Part shown: positions 52,542-61,620 of the stretch, piece after piece
How positions within the stretch are numbered: position 1 is the first letter of the stretch
How the letters are laid out: each line of letters begins with the position of its first letter
The notes under the pieces: generated by a model
The model's database searches: none
Told to the model about the DNA's origin: nothing
Seen by the model: only the letters and a program-made list of their open reading frames with translations
Position numbers and translations under genes: made by a program
Assembly (NCBI RefSeq): GCF_033547095.1
Contig: NZ_CP137852.1
Location: forward strand, 3,465,501-3,529,500
Direction of reading: 5' to 3'
DNA from: Sediminicoccus rosea
GTDB taxonomy: Bacteria > Pseudomonadota > Alphaproteobacteria > Acetobacterales > Acetobacteraceae
DNA length: 64,000 nucleotides

Positions 52542-53401
52542 GCGAAGGGCCTCTGATAGACGATGGCATCCACGCATTTCCGGACAGTGAAGAGCGACGA
52601 CATCCGGCTCATGGATTCCGAGTGCCCAAGGCAGAGGAAGCCGCCGGGGCGCAGGCTGTCGTACAACGCCTCCGCCGCTTGCCGGCGCGAAGAGTCGTCG
52701 AAGTAGATCAGCAGGTTTCGGCAGAAGATCACGTCGTAGCGCCCGCGGTGAGCGCGCATGCACGCCGCATCCGCCAGGTTGACCGTAGTGAAGCTCACTG
52801 CGTCACGAAGCGCGCGGCCAATCCGCCACCTGCCCTTACCCGTGGTCTCGAAATGCCGCTCCAACATCGCCGCCGGCAGGTTCTGCACCGCGCGCGCCTC
52901 ATAAACGCCCTGACGCGCCTGAGCGAGCACACGCGTGTCAATGTCCGAGCCAGTGATCTCCACCTCGACCACTTCAAGATCGGGCCAGTTCTCGATCAGA
53001 TGAAGGGCAATGGAATAGGGTTCCTCTCCGGTCGAGCAGGGCAGCGACCAGATACGTAGCCGCTCGCCAGGGCGGGCCTTCGTCAGCGCGGGCAGCAACT
53101 CCTGGGCGAGGCAGCGAAACTGGTACTCTTCCCGATAGAAGTAGGTCTCGTTCACCGTCATCGCGTTGACGACCTGCTGTAACTCAGCTCCATCCGGATC
53201 CTCAAAGCGCAGAGCCAGGAGATACGCGCGCAAGCTCGGCGCGCCGGTCGCATCCAGGCGCTCCTGAAGACGCCGGTCCAGGAAGTAGCGCTTCGCATGC
53301 CCGAACTGGATCCCTGTTCGGCGATAGAAGAAATCCTGGAACCGCGCGACATCCTCCTCCGGAAAGCCGGATGCAGGTGGCTGTGCCGAGAGGTGGGTCA
53401 C
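52538..53401 (-). CDS. cheR: Chemotaxis methyltransferase CheR
   Basis: 287 residues from a GTG at 53401 (GTGA overlap with the HEAT gene). N-terminal helical domain (FQDFFYRRTGIQFGHAKRYFLDRRLQERL), NAMTVNETYFYRE, then the SAM-binding fold with WSLPCSTGEEPYSIA, ITGSDIDTRVL and FCRNLLIYFDD. It methylates Glu residues of the receptors, probably the soluble one encoded at 56569, which has rich EAASA/EEI segments. Opposed by CheB in the same operon. Confidence 0.94.
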   Translation of the reverse strand: MTHLSAQPPASGFPEEDVARFQDFFYRRTGIQFGHAKRYFLDRRLQERLDATGAPSLRAYLLALRFEDPDGAELQQVVNAMTVNETYFYREEYQFRCLAQELLPALTKARPGERLRIWSLPCSTGEEPYSIALHLIENWPDLEVVEVEITGSDIDTRVLAQARQGVYEARAVQNLPAAMLERHFETTGKGRWRIGRALRDAVSFTTVNLADAACMRAHRGRYDVIFCRNLLIYFDDSSRRQAAEALYDSLRPGGFLCLGHSESMSRMSSLFTVRKCVDAIVYQRPFA

Positions 53402-53973
53402 ACCTCCTCTCCGATCGCGTCGATCGCCAGCGCCACGGCGAAGCCGAGGCCAGGTTCATCCACAAAGCGCCCACGAAGCGCCGCCAGCGCCGCCACGTCG
53501 TTCGGAGCGCCGATATGCGCCATGGCCTCCACAGCAGCGAGGCAGACATTCGCGTCCCCCTCCTGATCGAGCAGTGCGATGAGAAGGCCACGCGCCGCTG
53601 GCGTGGCGATGCCTCCGAGCGCATTGGCGGCAAAGATCCGCACGTCGGGATTCGCGGATTCCAGCGCCGCTCCCAGAGCCGGAAGCCCCACCTCGCCGCA
53701 TCGCCGCAGCGCCAGGATCGCGTCGTTGCGCAGGGCGGCGTCATCCGAAGCAAGTATGGCCACAAGGCGCACCGCAACTGCGGCTTCGCCGAGCGCACCG
53801 AGCCGCGTAAAGATGGCATGTCGAACACCTGCATCTTCCTCGGTCCCCAGGCGAGCGAAGAGACAGTCAGCCTCCATGCTGTCGGCCACGGCAAGCCGCC
53901 GCTCGCCCGGATCGACGCTGTCGAGCGCTGGAACAGGTGTGAATCGAGGCTTCGACGGGCGAGCAAACGGCAT
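53398..53973 (-). CDS. HEAT-repeat protein of the chemosensory operon
   Basis: 191 residues built from about five HEAT-type helical repeats (for example GVRHAIFTRLGALGEAAVAVRL, AALRNDAILALRRCGEVGLPAL, PDVRIFAANALGGIATPAA). No signal peptide or catalytic motif. HEAT repeats bind proteins, and similar proteins occur beside cheR/cheB in some alternative chemosensory clusters. Placed between cheB and cheR with 3-base and 4-base junctions, it is likely an adaptor for methylation enzymes or array assembly. Confidence 0.85.
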   Translation of the reverse strand: MPFARPSKPRFTPVPALDSVDPGERRLAVADSMEADCLFARLGTEEDAGVRHAIFTRLGALGEAAVAVRLVAILASDDAALRNDAILALRRCGEVGLPALGAALESANPDVRIFAANALGGIATPAARGLLIALLDQEGDANVCLAAVEAMAHIGAPNDVAALAALRGRFVDEPGLGFAVALAIDAIGEEV

Positions 53974-53976
53974 GGT

Positions 53977-55053
53977 TCAGCGCCCCCGCCGCGCCCAGGC
54001 TTGGAGCTGCGTACTCACGCGCTCCGCCGGCAGCACGACTTCCGCACCTCCGCGCCGGATCAGCTCGGCAGGCATGCCAAAGACCACCGCACTCTCCTGT
54101 GATTCTGCGATGGTGCGTCCCCCACGCTGACGCAATTCCGCCATGGCGGCAGCACCGTCATGACCCATGCCCGTCAGCAGCACTCCGGTAAGTTGCGGTG
54201 CGGGCATGATCTGCATGGCGGTCATCACCAGCCGATCAGCACTGGGATGCCATAGTGAATCATCGGCCGGGACACTGTTGACGACGATGCGCCCGAGACG
54301 CCGCTCCAGCACCACATCAGCATCACCCCGACCGATATAGATGCTGCCGGCAGCGAGCGGCATCGGCGCATCCACCTCCCGTACCGCAAGCGCGCAGACA
54401 CCATCCATGCGCCGCGCGAAGACGCCGGTGAAGCTGGAAGGCATGTGTTGCGCCACGACGACCGGATACGGATAGTCGGGCGGCAACGTCGGAAGAATTT
54501 CCTCGAGCGTGCGTGGTCCGCCTGTCGAGACGCCCACGAGCACGACGCCGGCCACCCCCACGCCCGCCGGCGGCCGAATCACACCGCGACACTCGAGGTC
54601 CCGCCGACGCGCAGAGACGCGCGCGCGCAACCCCACCACACGACGCGGCCTGGCGTAGGCTGCAGCGCGCACCTTGCTCAACAGCATGGTCCGGATACGA
54701 TCAATGGAGAGCGAAACGGTCCCGTCGGGCTTCGGCACGAAATCGACCGCGCCTAGTTCCATCGCGCGCAAGGTGACGTCAGCCCCCTCCTCGGTCAGCG
54801 AGGAGACCATGACGACGCGCGCCGGCGCACCGCCCTCCATCAGCCTCTCCAGGCAGGAGATCCCATCAAGCTCCGGCATATTGACGTCGAGCGTCACTAC
54901 GTCCGGCTCGAAGCTGCGCACTTGCTCCAACGCCTCGCGTCCATTGCGCGCGAAGGCCAGGGTGAATCCTCCCTCTGCCTCGAAGATCTGACGGATGTGC
55001 TTGCGCATCAGCGCGCTGTCGTCCACCACGAGAAGACGGATCGCCGGCGTCAT
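53977..55053 (-). CDS. cheB: Protein-glutamate methylesterase CheB
   Basis: 358 residues from the ATG at 55053 (GGGAG upstream). Receiver domain with VVDDSALMRKHI and phospho-Asp in VVTLDVNMPELDG, linker, then the methylesterase with catalytic Ser in GVSTGGPRTL, His in VVAQHMPSSF and Asp in LTGMGHDGA. It removes methyl groups or deamidates receptor Gln under control of CheA. The C terminus is normal. Confidence 0.95.
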   Translation of the reverse strand: MTPAIRLLVVDDSALMRKHIRQIFEAEGGFTLAFARNGREALEQVRSFEPDVVTLDVNMPELDGISCLERLMEGGAPARVVMVSSLTEEGADVTLRAMELGAVDFVPKPDGTVSLSIDRIRTMLLSKVRAAAYARPRRVVGLRARVSARRRDLECRGVIRPPAGVGVAGVVLVGVSTGGPRTLEEILPTLPPDYPYPVVVAQHMPSSFTGVFARRMDGVCALAVREVDAPMPLAAGSIYIGRGDADVVLERRLGRIVVNSVPADDSLWHPSADRLVMTAMQIMPAPQLTGVLLTGMGHDGAAAMAELRQRGGRTIAESQESAVVFGMPAELIRRGGAEVVLPAERVSTQLQAWARRGR

Positions 55054-55060
55054 AGCTCCC

Positions 55061-56554
55061 TCATGCCGCCTTGAGCGCCGCGACCTCGCGCGCATCCAGC
55101 AAGCAAGACGCCTCCAGGATGAGCACCATGCGCTTCGCTTCGGTCAGGTTGGCCACGCGCGGAATGAGGTCAGTCTGCCGAGCTGACAATGCGGGGGCCG
55201 GCGCTATGGCCGAGTGTGGAATTTTCAGCACTTCCAACACCTGGTCCACGATGAATCCAGTTCGGCTTCCGCCAATGCCCAGGACCATGATGCGCTGCCG
55301 CTCATTTCGCTCCGCCTGGGCCAGGGCGAAGCGGCGTCGCTGGTCCACCACCGGCAGGACAGCTCCGCGCAGATTGATCACGCCCTCGATGAATTCGGGC
55401 GTCTGCGGCACATGGGTGAGTTGCTCAGGTACGCGGAGGATCTCCTGTACCGCCTCGATCGGCAGGCCGTACTCCTCTCCGGCGAGGCGGAATACGACAA
55501 ACTGCCCCTCTTCCTCCATAGCCATAGGTTGCATCTGCTCCGCCATGCGATCCTCCCGGCCGGCTCCGGCCGCCTCCAGCGCGGACCGCATGAGGCCCGC
55601 CTCGAACATGCGCGTGGGGGACAGGATACTGACCAACCGCCGCCCACCCTCCAGCCGGCAGATCGCATCGAGATGACCCGAGCCGCCGGAAAGCAGCGGC
55701 GGGAGTGGATCAACCACGGAGCGCTGCACGCGCAGGACCTCCTTGACGCTGTCCATCACGAGGCCGATCGAGAGCTGCGGCTGCCCCGGCACCGCAGTAA
55801 CCAGCACGCGGGCACTGCTGTCGGGCATAACATCCGGCTCCCCGAACAACACACGCAGCGAGACGAGTGGCAGAAGCCGCTCCCTCAGGGTCATGAGGCC
55901 CAGGATGTGGTGGCCCGCCCCCGGCACTCGCACCATATCGAGCGGGAGTTGAACAATTTCCTGCACCTCGGCGATCGGGACCGCATATTCGGCGCCAGCC
56001 GACACAAAGCTGACGAGTTGCAATTCCTCCTGTGCCGCCGCTTCAGTACGATCCTCATCACCAAGCACCTGGCCCGCGCGGTCCGAGCCTCCTGCGCGCG
56101 GCGTGTTGCCGATCCGCAACAGCCGCGCCACGTCCAGCAGCAACACCATGTGGTCGCTGCGCTTGACCACGCCACGCAAGAGACCTGAGCCTGCGCCCTG
56201 CGCGAGTTCCGGCGCGGCCTCGATCTCCTGGGACTCTGCCGTCATCACTCGGCCCATCTGGTCCACGACGAAGCCTAGGGTCGCGCCTGATTGCTGGACG
56301 ACGACGACGCGCGTCGCTTCGTCAACCGCCTGATCGGCGGCGCCGAAGGTCCGGCGGAGGCTCGTGACCGGCAGGATGCCGCCGCGCAGATTGGCGATGC
56401 CATGCAGGGCCGGCGGGCTGTGCGGCACCTCGACCAAGCCGGGCATGCGGATGATCTCCTGCACTTCCGCCATCGGAAGCCCATAGAGTGATCCATCCAC
56501 ATGGAAAGTGACAAATTGGCGCGTCGGATCACCGAGTTCCGCGGTCTCAACCAT
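55061..56554 (-). CDS. cheW: Triple-domain CheW coupling protein
   Basis: 497 residues consisting of three consecutive CheW domains at about 12-150, 178-315 and 350-490. Each has the Y-G/A-L/V-P-I-x-x-VQEI start (YGLPMAEVQEIIRMP; YAVPIAEVQEIVQLP; YGLPIEAVQEILRVP) and the later NLRGxxLPVxxxR or equivalent. Single CheW is about 150-170 residues, so this is a tandem fusion that could bridge several receptor or CheA partners at once. It follows the receptor gene by 14 bases. Confidence 0.92.
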   Translation of the reverse strand: MVETAELGDPTRQFVTFHVDGSLYGLPMAEVQEIIRMPGLVEVPHSPPALHGIANLRGGILPVTSLRRTFGAADQAVDEATRVVVVQQSGATLGFVVDQMGRVMTAESQEIEAAPELAQGAGSGLLRGVVKRSDHMVLLLDVARLLRIGNTPRAGGSDRAGQVLGDEDRTEAAAQEELQLVSFVSAGAEYAVPIAEVQEIVQLPLDMVRVPGAGHHILGLMTLRERLLPLVSLRVLFGEPDVMPDSSARVLVTAVPGQPQLSIGLVMDSVKEVLRVQRSVVDPLPPLLSGGSGHLDAICRLEGGRRLVSILSPTRMFEAGLMRSALEAAGAGREDRMAEQMQPMAMEEEGQFVVFRLAGEEYGLPIEAVQEILRVPEQLTHVPQTPEFIEGVINLRGAVLPVVDQRRRFALAQAERNERQRIMVLGIGGSRTGFIVDQVLEVLKIPHSAIAPAPALSARQTDLIPRVANLTEAKRMVLILEASCLLDAREVAALKAA

Positions 56555-56568
56555 GGAGCTGCCCCTGC

Positions 56569-58524
56569 TCAGACGGTGTCGGCGGTCTGCAGCTCATCGG
56601 CGAGGGAGGCAATTTCCTCCACGGCCGATGCGAGCTCCTCTGCACCTTTCGACTGCTCACGCGCCGCCTGGGCCGCCTGCTGGGCTCCCTGGGAAGCCTG
56701 CGCTGCCGCAGCCGCCACCTGTTCGACGCTGCGCTTGGCCTCCTCGATGTTGGAGAGGATTTCGCTAGCGCCAGCCGCGATGGTCCGGTTGCCATCCAGA
56801 ACGATACCCATGTCCCCCGCCACGGCGGCCAGATTTTCGGTGATGGCGCGATTCTTCTCCACCTCCGCCTTGGCGAGCGACGCCGTATCCTCGAGATCGC
56901 GGCGAACCGACACGATCTGATCCTGGACCGACTTCACCAGATCCTTGATGCGCTCGGCATTCTCGGCGCTATCGCGGGCCAGGTTGCGAATATCGGTCGA
57001 GACGACCATGAAACCCTTGCCGAACTCGCCGGCCCGGGCCGCCTCGATCGAACCGTTCACAGCGAGCATGCTCGTCTGGATCGAGACAGTGGTGATCGCG
57101 TCCACGATCTTATCGATGCGGCGGCTGACCTGCTCAAGCGCGTTGATCTGCTCACGCGACGCATCGTTGTCGCGCACAGATTGCTCGACGCCCGCCACCA
57201 TCTGCTCCACGGCGGCCGCGTTCTGCGACAAGCGCGTGGTCATCTCCTCCCCCTTCTCCAGGGCCTGGGCGGCCCGCTGATTCGAGAGATTGGCCCCACG
57301 CTCGATCTGGGCGAGCGCCGCCGAGGATTGCTGCGTGGCTGCAGATTGCTGCTGCGCACCCCGGCTGATCTGCTCGATCGCCGTCATGATCTCACTGGCG
57401 GCCCGGTTGATCTCCTCCACAGCTGCGGAGAGTTCCTCCGCCGCGGACGCGACCTCTTCGGCGCTCTTTCCAATGTCGGTGCTGTTTTTGAGGTCGTCGG
57501 CGAGTTCAGAGAGTTCGCCCGCGGCGCCCTCGCTCTGGCTCAGCGCCGTGGTTTGCTGCTCGACGGTTTTCACCGCCTCCTCGCAGGCGGCCGACTGTTC
57601 CTGCGCGGCGGCGGAGATGGCCTCCGCGCCCTTCTGGGCTTCGCCGGCAGCGCCCTCGGCCTCCGCGGCAGACGTGCGGATCTCCAGTGCGCCGGCGACG
57701 ATGATGCCCATATCGCTACGAATGCGCTCCAGCTGCTCTGCGACGGCGCTGCCGTTATTGGCCTCCTGCTGTGCCATGGAAGCGGAGGCATTGATGCCCT
57801 GAGCGATAAGCTTCACATCGGATTGAATCTGCCCGACCAACTCCTGGATGTCGCGGGCGCTTTTCTCTGAGGTTTCGGCCAGGGTGCGCACTTCGTCCGC
57901 GACCACGGCGAAGCCCTTGCCGTGCTGCCCGGCCCGGGCGGCCTCGATGGCAGCATTCAGCGCCAAAAGGTTCGTCTGATCCGCGATATGGGCGACCGCC
58001 TTGACGATCTCGCCGATATTGGCGGCCTGGCGGTCCAGCTCCTCGACCATACCGACGGAGGCGGTCTGGCGCTCAGCAGCGCGACCCACGGAGGCGACCG
58101 AAGCTGTGATCTGCCCATTCACCGCGCCGAGCAGGTCTCGCAGCGCCTCCGTCTTGTCGAAAGAAAGCCCGGCAGCTGTCGCGGATTGGCGGATGGCAGC
58201 TGAGATCTGCGTGACAGCGCGCTGCGACTGTTCGGCGGCGGAGGCTGCCTCTGCCGCACCCGAAGCGATCTCCGTCATTGCCTTCCGCAGTTGTTCCGAG
58301 GCGGAGGCTGCTTCGGCGATACCGGACGAGACCTGAGTGGTGGCGGACGCAACGCGCTCAGCCGCCTTCTGCTGGCGAGCGAAGGTCCGCTGACGACGCT
58401 TCGGCTCCTCCCTCGGGACACCGGGTGGCGCGGTCGGTCGCTTGGGCGCCCACTGCGCCGCCTTGCCGTTCATGTGGCCATTGGTTTTGGAGGGTGCGTG
58501 GCCGCTGGCGGCGATGAAGGGCAT
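56569..58524 (-). CDS. Soluble chemoreceptor with two MCP signalling hairpins
   Basis: 651 residues, almost entirely Ala/Glu/Gln-rich coiled coil, without signal peptide, TM or recognisable sensor domain. Two signalling tips are present: [20 protein letters not shown] with [16 protein letters not shown] (180-215), and [20 protein letters not shown] with [15 protein letters not shown] (479-515). Methylation-like segments ([22 protein letters not shown]) flank them. Ordinary MCPs have one hairpin, so this appears to be two receptor modules in tandem. The basic N-terminal 50 residues ([14 protein letters not shown]) could dock to DNA, membrane or a partner. It heads the operon. Confidence 0.9.
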   Translation of the reverse strand: MPFIAASGHAPSKTNGHMNGKAAQWAPKRPTAPPGVPREEPKRRQRTFARQQKAAERVASATTQVSSGIAEAASASEQLRKAMTEIASGAAEAASAAEQSQRAVTQISAAIRQSATAAGLSFDKTEALRDLLGAVNGQITASVASVGRAAERQTASVGMVEELDRQAANIGEIVKAVAHIADQTNLLALNAAIEAARAGQHGKGFAVVADEVRTLAETSEKSARDIQELVGQIQSDVKLIAQGINASASMAQQEANNGSAVAEQLERIRSDMGIIVAGALEIRTSAAEAEGAAGEAQKGAEAISAAAQEQSAACEEAVKTVEQQTTALSQSEGAAGELSELADDLKNSTDIGKSAEEVASAAEELSAAVEEINRAASEIMTAIEQISRGAQQQSAATQQSSAALAQIERGANLSNQRAAQALEKGEEMTTRLSQNAAAVEQMVAGVEQSVRDNDASREQINALEQVSRRIDKIVDAITTVSIQTSMLAVNGSIEAARAGEFGKGFMVVSTDIRNLARDSAENAERIKDLVKSVQDQIVSVRRDLEDTASLAKAEVEKNRAITENLAAVAGDMGIVLDGNRTIAAGASEILSNIEEAKRSVEQVAAAAAQASQGAQQAAQAAREQSKGAEELASAVEEIASLADELQTADTV

Positions 58525-58685
58525 GGCGATTCCTCGTTGCAGAGGAAGCCGGTCGTAACGAGAGAGGATTAAGTTTTCGTTTCAGCCTGCCCCGATCCCT
58601 TGGCGGGATGGCCAGGGCGGCAGGCACGAGTCTTCCAGCGCTTGCCGCTGGCGGGCATCATTCTGCAGAGGCTTGGAGGTCCAGG

Positions 58686-59093
58686 ATGCGGTGGATGTTC
58701 GCTTTCGTGACTGCAGCCCTCGCGTTCGCAACGGCCGTGCACGCCCGATCGACTTTTATTTCCTGCACTATCGTGGCCACGGAAGGCAATCTGAGCCTCA
58801 CCCCGAGCGACAGCCTGGAGGTGGAAATCCTTGATGGGTCGGTGCGCCGCATCCTGGCAACGACGCCGGGGCGGGCCAGCAGCATCACCGATTTCGTCCC
58901 AGTGCACCGAGGAGCCTCGGTACGCAACGTCGCTGCACCGGACATCGAACGGCCGGGATCGGTTCGGAGCATCCTCAACCTTGCCCTGCTGCAAGATGGC
59001 GGGACTGTGCTTCTCTTCACCTCCATCGTGAGCTCCGCAGCACCTCATGACGCGCCCCAGACACGCATGACCACCTTGCGCTGCCCTGGTTGA
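58686..59093 (+). CDS. Small secreted protein of unknown function
   Basis: 135 residues from the ATG at 58686 with GGAGG 6 bases upstream. Signal peptide (MRWMFAFVTAALAFATAVHA) then a beta-rich mature domain with two Cys (SCTIVA and LRCPG at the very end) that could pair. Divergent from the chemosensory operon and 91 bases before the ThDP-enzyme gene. No family recognised. Confidence 0.65.
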   Translation: MRWMFAFVTAALAFATAVHARSTFISCTIVATEGNLSLTPSDSLEVEILDGSVRRILATTPGRASSITDFVPVHRGASVRNVAAPDIERPGSVRSILNLALLQDGGTVLLFTSIVSSAAPHDAPQTRMTTLRCPG

Positions 59094-59184
59094 AGATGTG
59101 GTTGCGTCCCTGCGCCCCCGGCGCGGACTGGACCGTGCTGATACGTGATATATCTTATGCGCCTCATCGGCTGAGGAGCCCCGC

Positions 59185-60897
59185 ATGCCCGTCAAAGCCC
59201 TGCTCGCGGAACCTACGGCTGTACCAGATGCGATCGCCCTCGTGCTGGAGGAGGCAGGGATTGATCTCGTCTTCGGCATCTCCGGCGGCCATACCGGCAC
59301 GGTCTTCAGCGCGCTCTCGCGTCGGCAGAATGCCATCCGCACCGTGCTGGTGCGCGAGGAATCACTCGCCGGCGTGATGGCAGAGGTCTATGGGCGCCTC
59401 ACCCGCAAGCCCGGCGTCATCCTCGGCCAGGGCCCCTGGGTTCTCGGCAATGGACTGATCGGCACGATAGAGGCGCTGCTCTCCTCCTCCCCCATGCTGC
59501 TGCTGACCGATTTCAGCGACACGCCCGCATTCTCCCTGCACGGTCCTTACCAGTCCGGCACGGGCGACTATGGCTCCTGGGATGCACGCCAGAGCTTCGG
59601 CGGCGTGACCAAGCAGGTGTTCTCGGCACTTGATCCAGGCCAGGCCGTGCAGGCGACGCAGCTTGCCATCAAGCATGCCATGGCCGGCCAGCCCGGCCCC
59701 GTCGCGGTGCTGCTTTCCCTCGCGGCATTGATGGGGCAGGTCGGCCCCGAGACCCGGCCGCGCCTCTACCCGACCGCGCACTACCTCCCGCCCCGCCCGA
59801 TGGGGGCAGATCCGACCGCCATCGAGCGCGCGGCTGCGCTGCTGTCGCGCGCGGAGAAGCCCATCATCGTGGCGGGAAATGGCGTGCGCATCGCCCAGGG
59901 CTATGCGGAGCTCGTGGCGCTGGCCGAGCGGCTTGGCGCGCCCGTCGTCACCACGCCCTCCGGCAAGGGCGTTCTGGCCGAGACGCATCCACTGGCCCTC
60001 GGCGTCTTCGGCACCTATGGGCTGCCGGCCGCCAATGCCGCCGTCTCCGACGCGGACACCGTGCTGGTCATCGGCTCAAAGCTCACCGCCTCGGACACCG
60101 CGCGCGAAAATCCGGCCCTGCTCGATCCCACACGGCAAGTTTTTGTGCAGGTCGATGTCGAGCCGCGCAATGCCGCATGGACCTTCCCGGCCGAGCACCA
60201 GCTCATCGGCGACGCCGCCGCCATCATGCGCCAACTGGCGGAGGCCCTGCCCACACGGGCGGCGCGAGCGGGCGAGGCGCGGGTGACAGCCCATCGCGAC
60301 GCCCATGGCTGGTTCGATGAACCCGCCTATAGCGCCACTGACGCCCCGCTCATGCCGCAGCGGATCATCGCCGGCCTGCATGCGACGCTGCCCGAGGATG
60401 CCATGGTGACCTGTGATGCGGGCGAGAACCGCATCTTCATGATGCGTTTCCTACAAGCGCGCCGCGCTGGCCACTTCCTCCAGGCGGCAGGAGCCGGGCC
60501 GATGGGCTTCGCCATTCCCGCCGCGCTCGCGGCCAAGCTGATCCATCCCGAGCGGCAGGTGGTGGCGGTGTGCGGCGATGGCGGCTTCGCCATGACGATG
60601 AACGGGCTGATGACCGCGCTCGAGCATGATCTGCCCATCGTCGTCGTGGTCTTCAACAACAGTGCGCTCGGCTGGTCACTGCATTCGCGCGGCCCCTTCG
60701 CCGCCGAGTTCAGGGATTTCGACCACGCCGCCATCGCGGAGGCGATGGGCTGCCGCGGTTTCCGGGTGGAGAAGCCGGTTGAGCTGGAGCCCGCGCTGCG
60801 TGCGGCGCTAACCGCGGGCGTGCCAGCCGTAGTGGATGTGCGCACTTCGCTCGCCACGTCCTACCTCGATGTGACATCACCCCTTGCAAAGAGCTGA
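59185..60897 (+). CDS. ThDP-dependent enzyme, acetolactate synthase-like
   Basis: 570 residues. N-terminal PYR domain with GISGGHTGTVFSAL and the catalytic Glu in VREESLAGVMAE; middle domain (AEKPIIVAGNGVRIAQGYAEL); C-terminal PP domain with the ThDP/Mg motif GDGGFAMTMNGLMTALEHDL ending at VVFNN. The family covers acetolactate synthase, glyoxylate carboligase, benzoylformate decarboxylase and sulfoacetaldehyde acetyltransferase; no small regulatory subunit follows, which speaks against a biosynthetic acetolactate synthase. It precedes a GntR regulator by six bases and faces a TTT transporter, suggesting catabolism of a 2-oxo acid. Confidence 0.9.
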   Translation: MPVKALLAEPTAVPDAIALVLEEAGIDLVFGISGGHTGTVFSALSRRQNAIRTVLVREESLAGVMAEVYGRLTRKPGVILGQGPWVLGNGLIGTIEALLSSSPMLLLTDFSDTPAFSLHGPYQSGTGDYGSWDARQSFGGVTKQVFSALDPGQAVQATQLAIKHAMAGQPGPVAVLLSLAALMGQVGPETRPRLYPTAHYLPPRPMGADPTAIERAAALLSRAEKPIIVAGNGVRIAQGYAELVALAERLGAPVVTTPSGKGVLAETHPLALGVFGTYGLPAANAAVSDADTVLVIGSKLTASDTARENPALLDPTRQVFVQVDVEPRNAAWTFPAEHQLIGDAAAIMRQLAEALPTRAARAGEARVTAHRDAHGWFDEPAYSATDAPLMPQRIIAGLHATLPEDAMVTCDAGENRIFMMRFLQARRAGHFLQAAGAGPMGFAIPAALAAKLIHPERQVVAVCGDGGFAMTMNGLMTALEHDLPIVVVVFNNSALGWSLHSRGPFAAEFRDFDHAAIAEAMGCRGFRVEKPVELEPALRAALTAGVPAVVDVRTSLATSYLDVTSPLAKS

Positions 60898-60903
60898 GGA
60901 ACA

Positions 60904-61608
60904 ATGCCAATCCCGGCCGCCATGACGAAGGCGAAGGACAAGGCGCGGTCGCCCGCGTTGGAACAGGTGGTGCGCGCAAACTTAGGCGCTCAGGCGCATG
61001 GCAAGCTGCGCAAGGCGCTCTCCACCGGGGAGTTGCGCCCAGGCGAGCGCCTGAACGGCCGAGCGCTCGCCGCGCGGCTCGGCACCAGCTTAACGCCGGT
61101 GCGCGAGGCGTTGCTGCAACTGGTGGCCGAGGGCGCGCTGGAAATGCAAGCCGGGAAGGCCTTCACCGTGCCGGTGCCCACCCGCGCCGCCTATCTAGAA
61201 TTGCGCGACCTGCGCCTCGTGCTGGAGGGCATGGCGGCGGAACGCGCAGCGGTGGCCATCAGCCCCCTGGCCCTCACGCGCCTCGCTACCGCGCACCGCA
61301 AGCTCTGCGCCGCGAAGGAGAGGGGCGATTTCGCCGGCGCGCTGCGCTGGAACGAGGAGTTCCATCTGGGCCTCGCCGCCGCCGCTGGCATGCCGCGCCT
61401 GCTGCGCCTGGTCGAGGGGCTGTGGATCCAAAGCGGCCCCTTCCTGAATGATTTGCGCGCCGACTGGCCGCACACGGTGGCCGAGCCGCACCCGCATCTG
61501 CTGGTCTTGCAGGCGCTGGACGCGCGCAACGGGCAGGCCGCCGCCGCCGCCATCCGGCGCGATATCCTGGAGGGCGGCGAAGGGCCGTTACGTCGGCTGG
61601 AGGGCTGA
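60904..61608 (+). CDS. GntR-family regulator (FCD/FadR type)
   Basis: 234 residues. N-terminal winged helix (HGKLRKALSTGELRPGERLNGRALAARLGTSLTPVREALLQLVAEGAL) and C-terminal all-helical FCD effector domain with the metal-binding Asp/His pattern (YLELRDLRLVLEGMAAE, WNEEFHLGLAAAAG, EPHPHLLVL). FCD regulators sense carboxylates. In one operon with the ThDP enzyme and facing tctA, it likely controls both. Confidence 0.9.
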   Translation: MPIPAAMTKAKDKARSPALEQVVRANLGAQAHGKLRKALSTGELRPGERLNGRALAARLGTSLTPVREALLQLVAEGALEMQAGKAFTVPVPTRAAYLELRDLRLVLEGMAAERAAVAISPLALTRLATAHRKLCAAKERGDFAGALRWNEEFHLGLAAAAGMPRLLRLVEGLWIQSGPFLNDLRADWPHTVAEPHPHLLVLQALDARNGQAAAAAIRRDILEGGEGPLRRLEG

Positions 61609-61620
61609 TCTCCCCCCCCC

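Noticed and set aside
61612-61620. Run of nine C residues between the GntR and tctA genes
   Set aside because: It lies between two convergent stop codons, outside both reading frames, so phase variation of a protein is not supported.
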